A DNA stretch of 64,000 bases, taken from contig CAVTIS010000012.1 of assembly GCA_963734845.1 (NCBI GenBank), positions 1-64,000 on the forward strand, in the 5' to 3' direction. Made by a program: the position numbers and the translations under genes. Every line of letters begins with the position of its first letter. Within the stretch, counting starts at the first letter, position 1. This DNA is from JAKAVN01 sp963734845 (lineage in GTDB: Bacteria; Desulfobacterota; Binatia; Binatales; Binataceae). The notes beneath the pieces were generated by a model. The model saw only the letters and a list, made by a program, of their open reading frames with translations, searched no databases and was not told the DNA's origin. Positions 7,726 through 15,169 of this stretch are shown here, piece after piece.

Positions 7726-7977
7726 ATGGTCGCGTTCGAACAAATCCTCGAAGTCGTCCTCGATGAAGCAGTGCGCGCGGCATTCGATGAGGCGGCGCGG
7801 GCCGAGTTGTCAGTATGCGAAGGCTGTCTCAGTCGCTCGTTAGCGCGGCGGATGGTAATCGAAGTGCTCCCGGCCCTGCGCGCTGATTACGATCGCCGGC
7901 GGCACCTCACCGAAGGGCAGGTGCGCACGCTGATCCAGGAAGCCGGCCGCCGAGCCGCCCATGCGCATTGCGCCTAG
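7726..7977 (+). CDS. Small hypothetical phage protein
   Basis: 83 residues, acidic N-terminal helix (FEQILEVVLDEAVRAAFDEA) and a single CxxC (VCEGCL), with a helical C-terminus (VRTLIQEAGRRAA). The ATG directly follows the terminase stop, and the end overlaps the next gene by 17 bases, a packed phage-operon arrangement. No family is recognised. Confidence 0.5.
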   Translation: MVAFEQILEVVLDEAVRAAFDEAARAELSVCEGCLSRSLARRMVIEVLPALRADYDRRRHLTEGQVRTLIQEAGRRAAHAHCA

Positions 7978-8227
7978 CGCCCCTTCGCGTCGCTGCCGAT
8001 GGTGCTCGCGCCCCCTGGCACCGGGGCGGCCGGGACTGTGCAGCGCGGCGTGCTTCAGGCTCGCGCTGTGGGTCGGATGGTTCGATGCCCAAATGCCTGT
8101 GGGAAAAGCGGCGAGCCGCCGAGGCGTCGTCCCTCGCGACACCTATGGAAATGTCGTCGAGCACGACATTACTTCCCGATCTCGGTATCACCCGCGACCA
8201 AATATTGTCGCCCGCAACGACAATTGA
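7961..8227 (+). CDS. Small zinc-finger-like protein
   Basis: 88 residues with 'RRCRWCSRPLAPGRPGLCSA' and then AC, a CxxC-x10-CxxxC pattern typical of short treble-clef or ribbon fingers. A tryptophan-rich stretch follows (LALWVGWFDAQM), then a polar tail. It overlaps the preceding gene by 17 bases. No known family can be named. It may bind nucleic acid, which is inference from the finger only. Confidence 0.45.
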   Translation: MRIAPSAPSRRCRWCSRPLAPGRPGLCSAACFRLALWVGWFDAQMPVGKAASRRGVVPRDTYGNVVEHDITSRSRYHPRPNIVARNDN

Positions 8228-8304
8228 GTCGCGTGCTACGACTCAACCGTTCGATCCGGAAACAGCAAAAGGACCAATTTAATTGTCATAGATCGGCGAC
8301 AATT
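8224..8304. promoter_or_regulatory. Two inverted repeats upstream of an HTH gene
   Basis: TTGAGTCG / CGACTCAA (8224-8231 and 8239-8246) forms an 8-bp stem with a 7-base loop. AATTGTC / GACAATT (8281-8287 and 8298-8304) forms a 7-bp dyad. They lie between the small-protein cluster and the HTH gene at 8370. The first could end transcription, though it has no U-tract; the second looks like an operator. Both roles are inferred. Confidence 0.35.
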
Positions 8305-8369
8305 ACCTGCGCACTGTGCGCACCGACCGTACCTTGATTTCGCCGCACCCGGTTCACGAGGATTGTCCC

Positions 8370-8600
8370 ATGAGGAAGCCCGCCACTCCCATGCGGCCCG
8401 CGCGGTGTCTCATTTCAGTCGCCGTCACAGCCCAGACGCTCGGCGTTTCCGTGAGCGCGGTGAGAAAATGGATCCGGCTTGGACAGCTGCCTCATTTGCG
8501 ACTAGGCCGCAGGGTCATGCTCGATCCCTGCGACGTCGAAGCCCTGATCCGTGCCGCGGAGACCCCCTCCAAACACCGCACGGCAGCGGACGGCCGGTGA
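8370..8600 (+). CDS. Excisionase-family HTH DNA-binding protein
   Basis: 76 residues with a helix_turn_helix_17 domain: 'SVAVTAQTLGVSVSAVRKWI', then 'RLGQLPHLRLGRRVMLDPCD' and VEALI. The start at 8370 has GAGGA seven bases upstream; the open frame extends to 8316. The stop overlaps the next gene's GTG. It belongs to the same fold class as the HTH at 2351, so the element has at least three small winged-helix regulators. Its target is unknown. Confidence 0.7.
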   Translation: MRKPATPMRPARCLISVAVTAQTLGVSVSAVRKWIRLGQLPHLRLGRRVMLDPCDVEALIRAAETPSKHRTAADGR

Positions 8601-8857
8601 TCGCTGTGAACGCTGAAAAACTGCGGGCCGCCCTAAGTGCGATCGCCAAGGTGCTCGCCCGCGGCGAAGCCACGCATGATCGCGATGATTGGATGCGCCG
8701 CTCGCCGCTGTTTCACGTCGAACGCGCGGAGCGGCACTTACAGAAATTCCGGTGGGGCCAGCACGATGGCGAGGACCATCTCGCGCACGCGGCCGCCAGA
8801 ATTCTGATGGCGCTCGAGGTCCAGAAGCAAACCTCCAGGCAGGAGGACGCGAGATGA
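8597..8857 (+). CDS. DUF5664-like phage protein
   Basis: 86 residues from a GTG at 8597 that overlaps the previous stop (GTGA). The motif 'ATHDRDDWMRRSPLFHVERA' and later 'GEDHLAHAAARILMALE' match the core of phage DUF5664 proteins, related to all-alpha nucleotide pyrophosphatase-like folds. The frame is open further upstream, but that part is a shadow of the HTH gene. Function is not established. The end overlaps the next ATG by four bases. Confidence 0.6.
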   Translation: MIAVNAEKLRAALSAIAKVLARGEATHDRDDWMRRSPLFHVERAERHLQKFRWGQHDGEDHLAHAAARILMALEVQKQTSRQEDAR

Positions 8858-9345
8858 TTACAGCAACAATTTACGGCGCGGAAGAAGTCCGGGCGAAGCT
8901 GGAGAACGTATTTCCAGCGGCGCGCGCGAGTCTGCGAAACACTGTCGCCCGCCTGGCGATCGACCTTCAGCGCCACGTGGTGTCCGACAAGCTGTCCGGA
9001 CAGGTGCTGAAGAACCGCACCGGCACCTTGCGGCGCTCCATCAATCAGCACGTCGAGGAGACCGACACCAGCGTGACCGGCATCGTCGGCGCCGATATGA
9101 ACGCAGCCAAATACGCTGCGGCCCATGAATACGGCCTTCGCGGCACCGTCCAAGTTCCGGCCCACACACGTACCATCACTCAAGCTTTCGGGCATTCTCT
9201 GCGCAACCCGCGCGAGGTCAACGTGTCCGCGCATCCGATGCGGATGAATCTGCCCGAGCGGTCATATCTCCGGAGTTCGCTGCGCGATATGCGCTCGACC
9301 ATCCTCGGCGCCTTCGAAGTCTCGCTCAGAGGAGCAGTGGAGTGA
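8854..9345 (+). CDS. HK97 gp10-like phage morphogenesis protein
   Basis: 163 residues starting MITATIYGAEEV, with AGGAGGACGCGAG before the ATG. The pattern 'LQRHVVSDKLSGQVLKNRTG', then 'TLRRSINQHVEETDTSVTG' and 'AKYAAAHEYG', is the gp10/tail-completion signature (conserved LxxRTGxLRRSI and YAxxHEYG). The C-terminus has 'PERSYLRSSLRDM'. These proteins act at the head-tail joint or tail tube. It is the only recognisable virion component in the element besides terminase. Confidence 0.8.
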   Translation: MITATIYGAEEVRAKLENVFPAARASLRNTVARLAIDLQRHVVSDKLSGQVLKNRTGTLRRSINQHVEETDTSVTGIVGADMNAAKYAAAHEYGLRGTVQVPAHTRTITQAFGHSLRNPREVNVSAHPMRMNLPERSYLRSSLRDMRSTILGAFEVSLRGAVE

Positions 9346-9413
9346 CCAAATCGACAGTCTAATCCGGTACTGATCATAAATACGCATTAGCTATTTACAG
9401 AGGAGGATCTGAG

Positions 9414-10031
9414 GTGAACCAGGCACTTGTAAGCAAAATGGCCGAAGCCCGTCTCAGCGCGCCGCCCGAGCTCGGCGGCGTCGTCATGGTGCTTGACGAA
9501 TTTCTGAAATTCGCGGACGAGCCGATCGATAGTCCGACACTCGACGTCTTTGGCGATGCCTTGAGGGTACTCACGAAAGTGCGCGAGCGCGTTTGGGAGA
9601 TACAGCGCGCCTGCGAGGCCGATACGATTGCGCGGTTCAGGACGCGCTCGGCAGCGACGCTCACCGGACTAGTGGTCCTTGCGCTGGTGACCATGCCCGA
9701 CGCGCTGCTCGATGCGCAGCTCGAGCGGCTCGAGAGCTGGGTTAGTTCCAGCAACGCGGCCGTTAAGCACAATCGTGAAACCGCGGAGACGCAGGAACGC
9801 ACACGGCGAGAGGGCGAAATTGAAGCGCGCGCCAAGAAGATGAGCGCTGATCAAATCATCAAAGAGATCGAAGCGGGGGGCGCCGAGCTCTCTGCAGATG
9901 GCGAAGGAAGGATCCTGATCAAGGGCACCCTGATGCAAAACGCGCGGCTGATGATCGGGGCCCAGCACGATCGTGTTGTCAGTTACCTGCGCGACCGCGA
10001 GCGCGCGCAGAATCGGACTCAGGTGATCTGA
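9414..10031 (+). CDS. Hypothetical phage protein
   Basis: 205 residues from a GTG at 9414 with GAGGAGGATCTGAG upstream. It has a helical N-terminal half, one hydrophobic segment (ATLTGLVVLALVTMPDALLD), then a charged coiled-coil-like stretch (RETAETQERTRREGEIEARA) and a compact C-terminus (LSADGEGRILIKGTLMQNAR). No family is recognised. The next gene begins two bases after the stop, so they are probably co-translated. Confidence 0.55.
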   Translation: MNQALVSKMAEARLSAPPELGGVVMVLDEFLKFADEPIDSPTLDVFGDALRVLTKVRERVWEIQRACEADTIARFRTRSAATLTGLVVLALVTMPDALLDAQLERLESWVSSSNAAVKHNRETAETQERTRREGEIEARAKKMSADQIIKEIEAGGAELSADGEGRILIKGTLMQNARLMIGAQHDRVVSYLRDRERAQNRTQVI

Positions 10032-10032
10032 A

Positions 10033-10986
10033 GTGCAACGCAAATACGTTTCCGATCGATACCTCCATGCCGATCTCGACGGCCTCGACAACGTTCACCA
10101 GGTCGCGAAATTCACGCTGCGCGGCGCGTCCGATGCCGCGGAGGCGCTGGCGGCGTTCGCGATGGGCAATAAGTCCGTCGTCGTGGGCGGCCGCAGCGTC
10201 GGGGCCGTTCTCGAGAACGACATCCAAAAGAGCGGCGGCGGCGACATCCGATTCGCGGTCCAGGTTACGAGCCGCGGTGATTGGCAGCTGCTGTCAAAGA
10301 ACGTGGTCCACGGGGCGCAGATCGCAGCGCATCAGTCGCGAAGTGGAGGGGGGCTTTATATCGACGAGATCGCGCTCCAGGACATGGCGCCGCGGAATCT
10401 CGGCCAGGCGTACAAATCGAATGAAGGGGAAACTCTGATGAAAAGTTCCGGAACGTTTGGCGTGCGCCACGTGATGAAGATCGGCGGCGGCGAGCCCCAG
10501 ATCAAGACGAGCGCGGGACTGGCGAAGCTGATCGACGACCTCAGCAAAAGCAGCTCATCGAACGAGGAGCACCTCGGACACACAGCGATGCACCTCGACA
10601 AGCTCGGCACTCACCTCCGCGTGGCGAAGGAGAGCCACCCTGACAACGAGGATCTCGGCTCGGCTATCCAGCATCACCGCATGGCCACTTCCTACTTACG
10701 AAAAATTGATCTGCCCTCAGGCGATGCGGACATGCCCAACCTGCCCAATCGCGCCGGCAACAAGCCTGAGGCGACCGATGCGAACGAGCGGGGCCAAGAA
10801 ACGTATCCCGAGCCACGCGGACGGTGGGGCGGCGAGACGACAGGTGCGCGGCCGGACCCTAATCTCGTCACCGCGCACGAGCCTGGGCGAAAGATGAGCC
10901 GCGCCGAAGCAAATGACGCCTTCGCGAAAGCCTTTACGCCCGAGGGGCGCGCGCGGTCGCGGCGCAGCGTGACGTTTCATCGGTGA
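10033..10986 (+). CDS. Hypothetical phage protein
   Basis: 317 residues from a GTG. The N-terminal third looks like a mixed alpha/beta domain (KFTLRGASDAAEALAAFAMG). The middle carries a His-rich helical part ('NEEHLGHTAMHLDKLGTHLR', 'AIQHHRMATSYLRK'), and the end is a disordered, Pro/Gly/Arg-rich tail with 'MSRAEANDAFAKAFTPEGRA'. No family is recognised. Its position after the gp10-like gene could suit a structural or scaffold-like role, which is inference only. Confidence 0.55.
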   Translation: MQRKYVSDRYLHADLDGLDNVHQVAKFTLRGASDAAEALAAFAMGNKSVVVGGRSVGAVLENDIQKSGGGDIRFAVQVTSRGDWQLLSKNVVHGAQIAAHQSRSGGGLYIDEIALQDMAPRNLGQAYKSNEGETLMKSSGTFGVRHVMKIGGGEPQIKTSAGLAKLIDDLSKSSSSNEEHLGHTAMHLDKLGTHLRVAKESHPDNEDLGSAIQHHRMATSYLRKIDLPSGDADMPNLPNRAGNKPEATDANERGQETYPEPRGRWGGETTGARPDPNLVTAHEPGRKMSRAEANDAFAKAFTPEGRARSRRSVTFHR

Positions 10987-11132
10987 AAGCTTTGGGCCGG
11001 GGGCATTTCACGCTCTTCGAGCAACGTAGTACGCGCCAGGTCGCTGCCGAGAGTCCCGAGATGGCCGAGATTTCCTGCCGCGCAGAAATTCCTTTGCGTG
11101 GGTGGGCGTATCCCTCCGGCCCGTCAATTTGA
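10983..11132 (+). CDS. Small hypothetical protein
   Basis: 49 residues from a GTG at 10983 that overlaps the preceding stop (GTGA). It reads MKALGRGHFTLFEQRSTRQV and later 'PLRGWAYPSGPSI'. The stop-start overlap is the main support. No family is recognised. Confidence 0.35.
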   Translation: MKALGRGHFTLFEQRSTRQVAAESPEMAEISCRAEIPLRGWAYPSGPSI

Positions 11133-11206
11133 TGGGGGGCGCTGTTTGGCCCACAGCGTAGCCGCGGGGCCGTCGACTTGCCATCGGCGGTCCCGCCCCC
11201 CGAGCA

Positions 11207-11422
11207 ATGAAAACTGATTTTTCAGCCCTGCTATACGTGCCGACGAATTTCGTTGGCCGAATATCAGGTGTCAACGGGGGACACGCTGAATTCCTGAACG
11301 CGCAAGCGCAGCTCGCCGCGATCCGGGTATTCACGCAGGCCGCGGTCCGACAGCTACTTAGCGCGGGCTGGACGCTGTATCAGATCATTCCGGCGAGCGA
11401 CGGCGGCAATCAGGGCTGGTAA
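11207..11422 (+). CDS. Small hypothetical protein
   Basis: 71 residues: MKTDFSALLYVPTNFVGRIS ... 'AAVRQLLSAGWTLYQIIPAS'. It looks like a compact alpha/beta protein and ends GGNQGW. The next short gene starts directly after the stop. No known family. Confidence 0.45.
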   Translation: MKTDFSALLYVPTNFVGRISGVNGGHAEFLNAQAQLAAIRVFTQAAVRQLLSAGWTLYQIIPASDGGNQGW

Positions 11423-11545
11423 ATGAACGTCGAACGTAAAGTCAAAGAAGGGCGCCGCACCGCGCGAGCCGCAGAGAAGCGCGCGCGCAAACTTCAGCGG
11501 AAACTCGAGCGTCGCGCGCGGGCTCTCGCTACTATCCGACAATGA
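11423..11545 (+). CDS. 40-residue highly basic protein
   Basis: Reads MNVERKVKEGRRTARAAEKR and continues arginine/lysine-rich to ...LATIRQ. The ATG follows the previous stop immediately, suggesting co-translation. It is predicted to be a single charged helix, likely to bind nucleic acid or be disordered. Its end overlaps the convergent antitoxin gene by 14 bases. Confidence 0.4.
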   Translation: MNVERKVKEGRRTARAAEKRARKLQRKLERRARALATIRQ

Positions 11546-11843
11546 CCGAACCGTGGGCATGGCCCTTCGCCGGCTTCACAATAATTTTGACGTCCTGATC
11601 GAGCGCATTCAGAAATCGAAGGAGGCGCTCGACAGAAAAGCCCTGGAATCGCCCGCGAAGCAGCGCGGAAACTTTGGGCTGATCGATTTCAAGCCGTTGT
11701 GCCGCCTGGACTTGGCTGAGTCCTTTTCGCTGAATGACCTTCGCAATCTGTCGAGTAAGCTGAGCTCTTGCCATCAGGCCAGGAGCATCAGGGAGAAGAA
11801 GGTCCTCAAAAACATTACCGCTGCTCCTCGTGATCGGATTCAT
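11532..11843 (-). CDS. Xre-family antitoxin (HTH_37-like)
   Basis: 103 residues. 'LTRQIAKVIQRKGLSQVQAA', 'QRLEIDQPKVSALLRGRFQG' and 'FSVERLLRFLNALDQDVKII' are the characteristic antitoxin motifs that pair with Gp49-type toxins. It begins seven bases after the toxin stop. It should neutralise the toxin and repress the operon. The pair looks intact, in contrast to the broken pair at the left edge. Confidence 0.88.
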   Translation of the reverse strand: MNPITRSSGNVFEDLLLPDAPGLMARAQLTRQIAKVIQRKGLSQVQAAQRLEIDQPKVSALLRGRFQGFSVERLLRFLNALDQDVKIIVKPAKGHAHGSVIVG

Positions 11844-11850
11844 ATTGGCG

Positions 11851-12234
11851 TTACCTCACGGCCCGCTGTTGTTTCGCCATGCGATCAGCTTCTTCGGCCT
11901 GCTTGAGTCGTGCCTTTATAAGATCGATGTCGCTTTTTGGCGTCGCGATTCCCTTGTGTGATTTCTTTTGGAACGCGTGAAGAACATAAACTGCACTCTC
12001 AAATTTCACAGTGTAGACGGCACGATAAGTACTGCCGTCGCAATCATCCATCATCTCAACGACGCCGGCACCACCGAATCCATGCAGAGGCTTGACGTCG
12101 GGGTGTTTGTCTCCGTTCTCGGCGAGCAGTAATGCGTAAGCCATGGTCGAGCGAACTTCTTGCGGAAAGGCCCGCAGATCGTCACGTGACGTACCCACCC
12201 ATGCCAAAGGCTTTTTCCCGTCCCCACCAGCCAC
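11851..12234 (-). CDS. Gp49/HigB-family (RelE-like) toxin
   Basis: 127 residues. 'KPLAWVGTSRDDLRAFPQEV', 'KHPDVKPLHGFGGAGVVEMM', 'STYRAVYTVKFESAVYVLHA' and 'FQKKSHKGIATPKSDIDLIK' match the whole length of phage-derived Gp49-like toxins, which are ribosome-dependent mRNA interferases by family. It precedes its antitoxin (toxin-first order) and follows a 50-residue zinc-ribbon gene. It is likely a stability or defence cargo of the element. Confidence 0.88.
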   Translation of the reverse strand: MAGGDGKKPLAWVGTSRDDLRAFPQEVRSTMAYALLLAENGDKHPDVKPLHGFGGAGVVEMMDDCDGSTYRAVYTVKFESAVYVLHAFQKKSHKGIATPKSDIDLIKARLKQAEEADRMAKQQRAVR

Positions 12235-12274
12235 GTGGTCAATATGCCATATTTGGCAAAAGCAAGCAACGGAC

Positions 12275-12427
12275 CTATTTTCCTTGGCGTCTGCGCCGCG
12301 GAAGGTTCCAATAGGGGCTCTTGCATTTCGGGCACACCCGCGGTTCTTGGTCCTTATTCAACGGAACCCATTCGTGGGCGCAGCGTTCGCACTTGAAGCC
12401 TTGGACGGTGATTTTGACCTTGCCCAT
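12275..12427 (-). CDS. 50-residue zinc-ribbon protein upstream of the toxin
   Basis: Reads MGKVKITVQGFKCERCAHEW ... 'PRVCPKCKSPYWNLPRRRRQ'. Two CxxC knuckles 18 residues apart form a rubredoxin-like zinc ribbon, followed by a basic tail. It lies 40 bases upstream of the toxin on the same strand, so it could be co-transcribed. There is no clear ribosome site. Similar tiny ribbons appear beside toxin-antitoxin pairs in other genomes as I recall, but I cannot confirm that here. Confidence 0.55.
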   Translation of the reverse strand: MGKVKITVQGFKCERCAHEWVPLNKDQEPRVCPKCKSPYWNLPRRRRQGK

Positions 12428-12610
12428 GGGGGCAGGTTACCACTCCAAGGATATAGCGACAAGTAAGAGATTCGTGCAGTGTTTGACATTACGCCATCGC
12501 TATATTACGGATGACGTACATACAGCCTCGCGGGGAAAGCGTGAGCGGCGCGGAAGGAGGGCGGTGGCGGTGAATGTGGGGAGCGGGGCGAACACCACAA
12601 GGGGGGAACA

Positions 12611-13153
12611 ATGCAGAGAAAATCGTATCTGCGGCAGTACGAGGAGCAGCTCGGAAAGTTGCTGGCGGTCGTCAAGGCAGAGGGCACCGAGCTGGCCGTG
12701 CGGTTCGGCTTCCAGCGCGGGCCGCTGCTGAAACAAGCGGTGCTCGATGAACGCGATTGGTGGGAGGAGAACGAAAAGGATTTCGAGCAGTTCTACCTTC
12801 TCGAGGTCGACCTCGACGAGGACCGGCCCGAGGTTATCCGGATTGCCTGTCTCACTTCACTTGACCTCGTGCTAGGGCCAGAGGTGGGCAGACACGACAG
12901 CGACGCAGAGACCTGGATGGAGTCGCTCGACGAACACATGGAAGCCCTGAGGCAAGCCGTCCGGAGAGCAGCCGGGCCACCGTCAGCGGAGATGATGGCA
13001 GCGTGGACTAAGACGCGCGCCGCGCGCGCGCGAATCGCAGAGCTCGAGCGCGAGATAGCCGAGCTGAAGTGCACGGTCAGACAAGCGAAGCGCGAAGGGC
13101 TCACCCCGGAATCGCGGCAGGCGCTTCACGTTGTGAGAAAGGCGGTGGCGTGA
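12611..13153 (+). CDS. Hypothetical protein with C-terminal coiled coil
   Basis: 180 residues; AAGGGGGGAACA precedes the ATG. The N-terminus is helical (MQRKSYLRQYEEQLGKLLAV). The middle is acidic and aromatic (DERDWWEENEKDFEQFYLLE). The end (about 130-170) is a heptad-like coiled coil (ARARIAELEREIAELKCTVR). No family is recognised. It is the last intact gene of the element on this strand and may be cargo. Confidence 0.6.
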   Translation: MQRKSYLRQYEEQLGKLLAVVKAEGTELAVRFGFQRGPLLKQAVLDERDWWEENEKDFEQFYLLEVDLDEDRPEVIRIACLTSLDLVLGPEVGRHDSDAETWMESLDEHMEALRQAVRRAAGPPSAEMMAAWTKTRAARARIAELEREIAELKCTVRQAKREGLTPESRQALHVVRKAVA

Positions 13154-13203
13154 CGATTCGGCTGGGCGGCTCGGCGCCGGGGCTGGGCCGCCCCGCGGAT
13201 GGT

Positions 13204-13470
13204 TCAGACTTCGTCAGACGCCACAATAGTGGCTTCCGCCGATCCACTGTTAGCAATGTACTTCGAGATTTCCCTGGCAGTTTCGGCTGGATCGTTGCCG
13301 GCTCCCCAGCGTCGGCTATCCATGGGCGCTCGGTCGGACAGGCGGCCCGTTTTGAACAGCCTAACCTCTACAGTCCGCACCGAGCATCGTGCATCCTTGA
13401 GAAAGCGGAAGATATGAGTTTCCCCAGACCGAAAGGCCGTCCTAGGAACAGCCCAAACTAAAGAAGACAT
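13204..13470 (-). CDS. Possible hypothetical protein
   Basis: 88 residues (MSSLVWAVPRTAFRSGETHI ... RWGAGNDPAETAREISKYIA). The C-terminal half has plausible protein-like composition, but there is no strong ribosome site and no family. The opposite strand also has an open frame. Treat as tentative. The following stretch 13,471-13,737 shows no convincing gene. Confidence 0.3.
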   Translation of the reverse strand: MSSLVWAVPRTAFRSGETHIFRFLKDARCSVRTVEVRLFKTGRLSDRAPMDSRRWGAGNDPAETAREISKYIANSGSAEATIVASDEV

Positions 13471-13737
13471 GCCCTCAATTCATCCCCCTTTGAGGTCACA
13501 TTGGGTTGTCCCTGACAGAGCCGCACGCTCGCCTGTCAGTTATGTCCACGCCCTCCGGTGCAACAAAAAAAGCGCGCACGACCATGGGCGGTAAGCCAGA
13601 TGACCCTACGTAGTTTGGGGTTCTTTGGGAACTCACAATCCGTTCCCTGGAGAACCAAAGATGGAGAACCATCGCCGGCGTTGGCCGCGGCGCAGCGGAC
13701 TAACCATCCGCGGCGCGCCGAATAAACCGCATAACTG

Positions 13738-14060
13738 CTAGACAATTCGGCGACTTGGACTCAACTTGGACTCGCCACGACGCCGCTTGAGCTCGCGGCG
13801 GAGCGCCTCGACGTCCTCGCCGGCGCGCACGCGCTGCCTGACTTCGGCCGCGAGCTTGCGTGCCTGGCGCACCGTGAGGCCAGCGCGGCCCCACTCGCCG
13901 AGGGCGAGGCGTACAGCGCCCCGCGGGCGTGCGGCCCTGCCACCGCCAGCCCTTGCGGCCGCTAGGCAGAACCCTGAGCAGCTAGCCCGGTCCCGCCGTC
14001 AAACACGGCCCGATCGGTGACTTCTGGCAGCTCATCCGGGGGCGTGAATTCACGCGCCTG
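13738..14060 (-). pseudogene. Decayed tyrosine integrase, N-terminal fragment
   Basis: Three frames on the minus strand give consecutive pieces of an integrase arm-binding (DUF4102-like) domain. 'TDRAVFDGGTGLAA' ends near 13,985. 'RVLPSGRKGWRWQGRTPAGR' follows in a second frame. 'LALGEWGRAGLTVRQARKLA' and AEVRQRVRAGED follow in a third, down to a stop at 13738. The order and content match the family; the two frame changes and missing catalytic domain show decay. It marks the right edge of the element and suggests an earlier or neighbouring integration. Confidence 0.6.
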
Positions 14061-14567
14061 CGTTTGGCCTGATCGCGGTCGGCGATTTGTACGTTCAAGA
14101 GCAGGCGGTGCGAGCCAGGATGCTCTGGCAGCGGCAAATTTGCCTATGACCGCGATGGGCCTCGCCGGACAACTGTTAAAATAGCCTCACAGAAAGAGCG
14201 GATCGGGAGAAGCAGCTTGGCTCGCCGGCGCAGAAAGGATGTTATCGTCGCTTACCGCTGCTGCAAAATGGCGTCCGACGTTCGCACTTCGACTCGGCTT
14301 TGCGCTGCGTGAGGCATCGGCGAGCCCGCGCCGCGACCTTCAATTGGTGGTTTTCCCCGCCGATAGGGCCTGAAAGGGTGACGTCAAGGGATTCCGGGCG
14401 GGTGCACTTTACGGTTGCAACCGTATGGTGTTGATGGGATGTCTAGGCTGGGATTCGAGCTGAAGATCCCGGTTGATAGATATATGGGGGTTCCATCCCG
14501 GCCCAAGGCCAAGGTCACGTGTGGTAGAGTAGGCAACGCCAAGGGAAACCCGAGGGAGAGAACGAAT
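14061..14567. other. Junction between element and cellular genes, no gene seen
   Basis: No convincing coding frame. A perfect 14-bp palindrome, ACGGTTGCAACCGT, lies at 14411-14424, about 144 bases upstream of the next gene and might be an operator. No second copy of the tRNA-Ser core was found, so the right attachment site is unresolved. Confidence 0.4.
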
Positions 14568-15062
14568 ATGATATGCCCCGACAGAATCGGCCATGTGGTA
14601 CTCAAAGTGCGTGACGTTGAGCGCTCCAAGAAATTTTACTCTGAAGTGATGGGCTTGCAGATCATGCAGTTCGAGCCCGCAATCAAGATGGCTTTTTTCG
14701 CGAGCAATGGCCGTGACCATCATGAGATCGCCGCGATCGAGGTCGAGGCGACGGCTCCCGATTCAGCGGCTGGCGCGGTTGGACTGTCGCACGTCGCGTT
14801 TCGCCTTCGCGACCAGGCGCATCTGCAGGCTGCCTACGCCGACCTCAAGAAGCATGGGGTCAAGATCGTCTCGGCGGTCGATCACGGGGTCACCAAGAGT
14901 ATCTATTTCCGCGACCCGGACGGACATCTGTTGGAGGTCTACTGCGACGGCCTGCCTGAGGAGGTCGCGAAATTTCCGGATCCGTACATGGGAACTGAAT
15001 CGATCGATTTTGCCAAGGACGCGCCCAATTTCATGCAAGCGTTCGGCGAACTCACAAAATAG
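14568..15062 (+). CDS. VOC-family (glyoxalase/extradiol dioxygenase fold) protein
   Basis: 164 residues from the ATG at 14568, preceded by GGGAGAG; the frame is open to 14415, but that part lacks the fold. Two beta-alpha-beta-beta-beta modules: 'RIGHVVLKVRDVERSKKFYS' and 'VGLSHVAFRLRDQAHLQAAY', ending 'DPDGHLLEVYCDG'. Likely metal ligands are H9, H75 and E123. Family members are metal-dependent dioxygenases, glyoxalases or resistance proteins; the substrate is not evident. 3' 'DPYMGTESIDFAKDAPNF' is an unusual tail. Confidence 0.85.
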   Translation: MICPDRIGHVVLKVRDVERSKKFYSEVMGLQIMQFEPAIKMAFFASNGRDHHEIAAIEVEATAPDSAAGAVGLSHVAFRLRDQAHLQAAYADLKKHGVKIVSAVDHGVTKSIYFRDPDGHLLEVYCDGLPEEVAKFPDPYMGTESIDFAKDAPNFMQAFGELTK

Positions 15063-15169
15063 ACGGTTGCCCGGTTAACCGCTCCACCTGAGAATTCCAG
15101 TTAGCGTTGGTAAGGCTGCGCCGCGGTGAATCCCGCGACGCTCACGAATACTCACTCGGAGGCTCTGGC

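Larger units (their letters stand above)
825..14060. mobile_element. Integrated phage-satellite-like element (about 13 kb)
   Basis: The span contains, in order: half-tRNA att core, integrase, Xre regulator, excisionase-like HTH, helicase-primase, AlpA, a divergent control region, terminase small and large subunits, small unknown proteins, an HK97 gp10-like protein, a toxin-antitoxin module and a decayed integrase. Gene order, size and the absence of recognisable portal, capsid, protease and lysis genes fit phage-inducible islands or satellites better than a full prophage. The left boundary is set by the tRNA fragment. The right boundary is approximate: I could not find a second copy of the att core, and cellular-type genes resume at 14,568. 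Confidence 0.6.

Noticed and set aside
13640..13745. Possible tRNA or second attachment copy near the right edge
   Set aside because: No acceptor/T-arm pairing and no match to the left tRNA-Ser half; only short direct repeats (ACTTGGACTC twice).
14411..14424. Palindrome ACGGTTGCAACCGT as a defined operator
   Set aside because: Only one copy and no recognised regulator nearby; kept as a note, not a feature.
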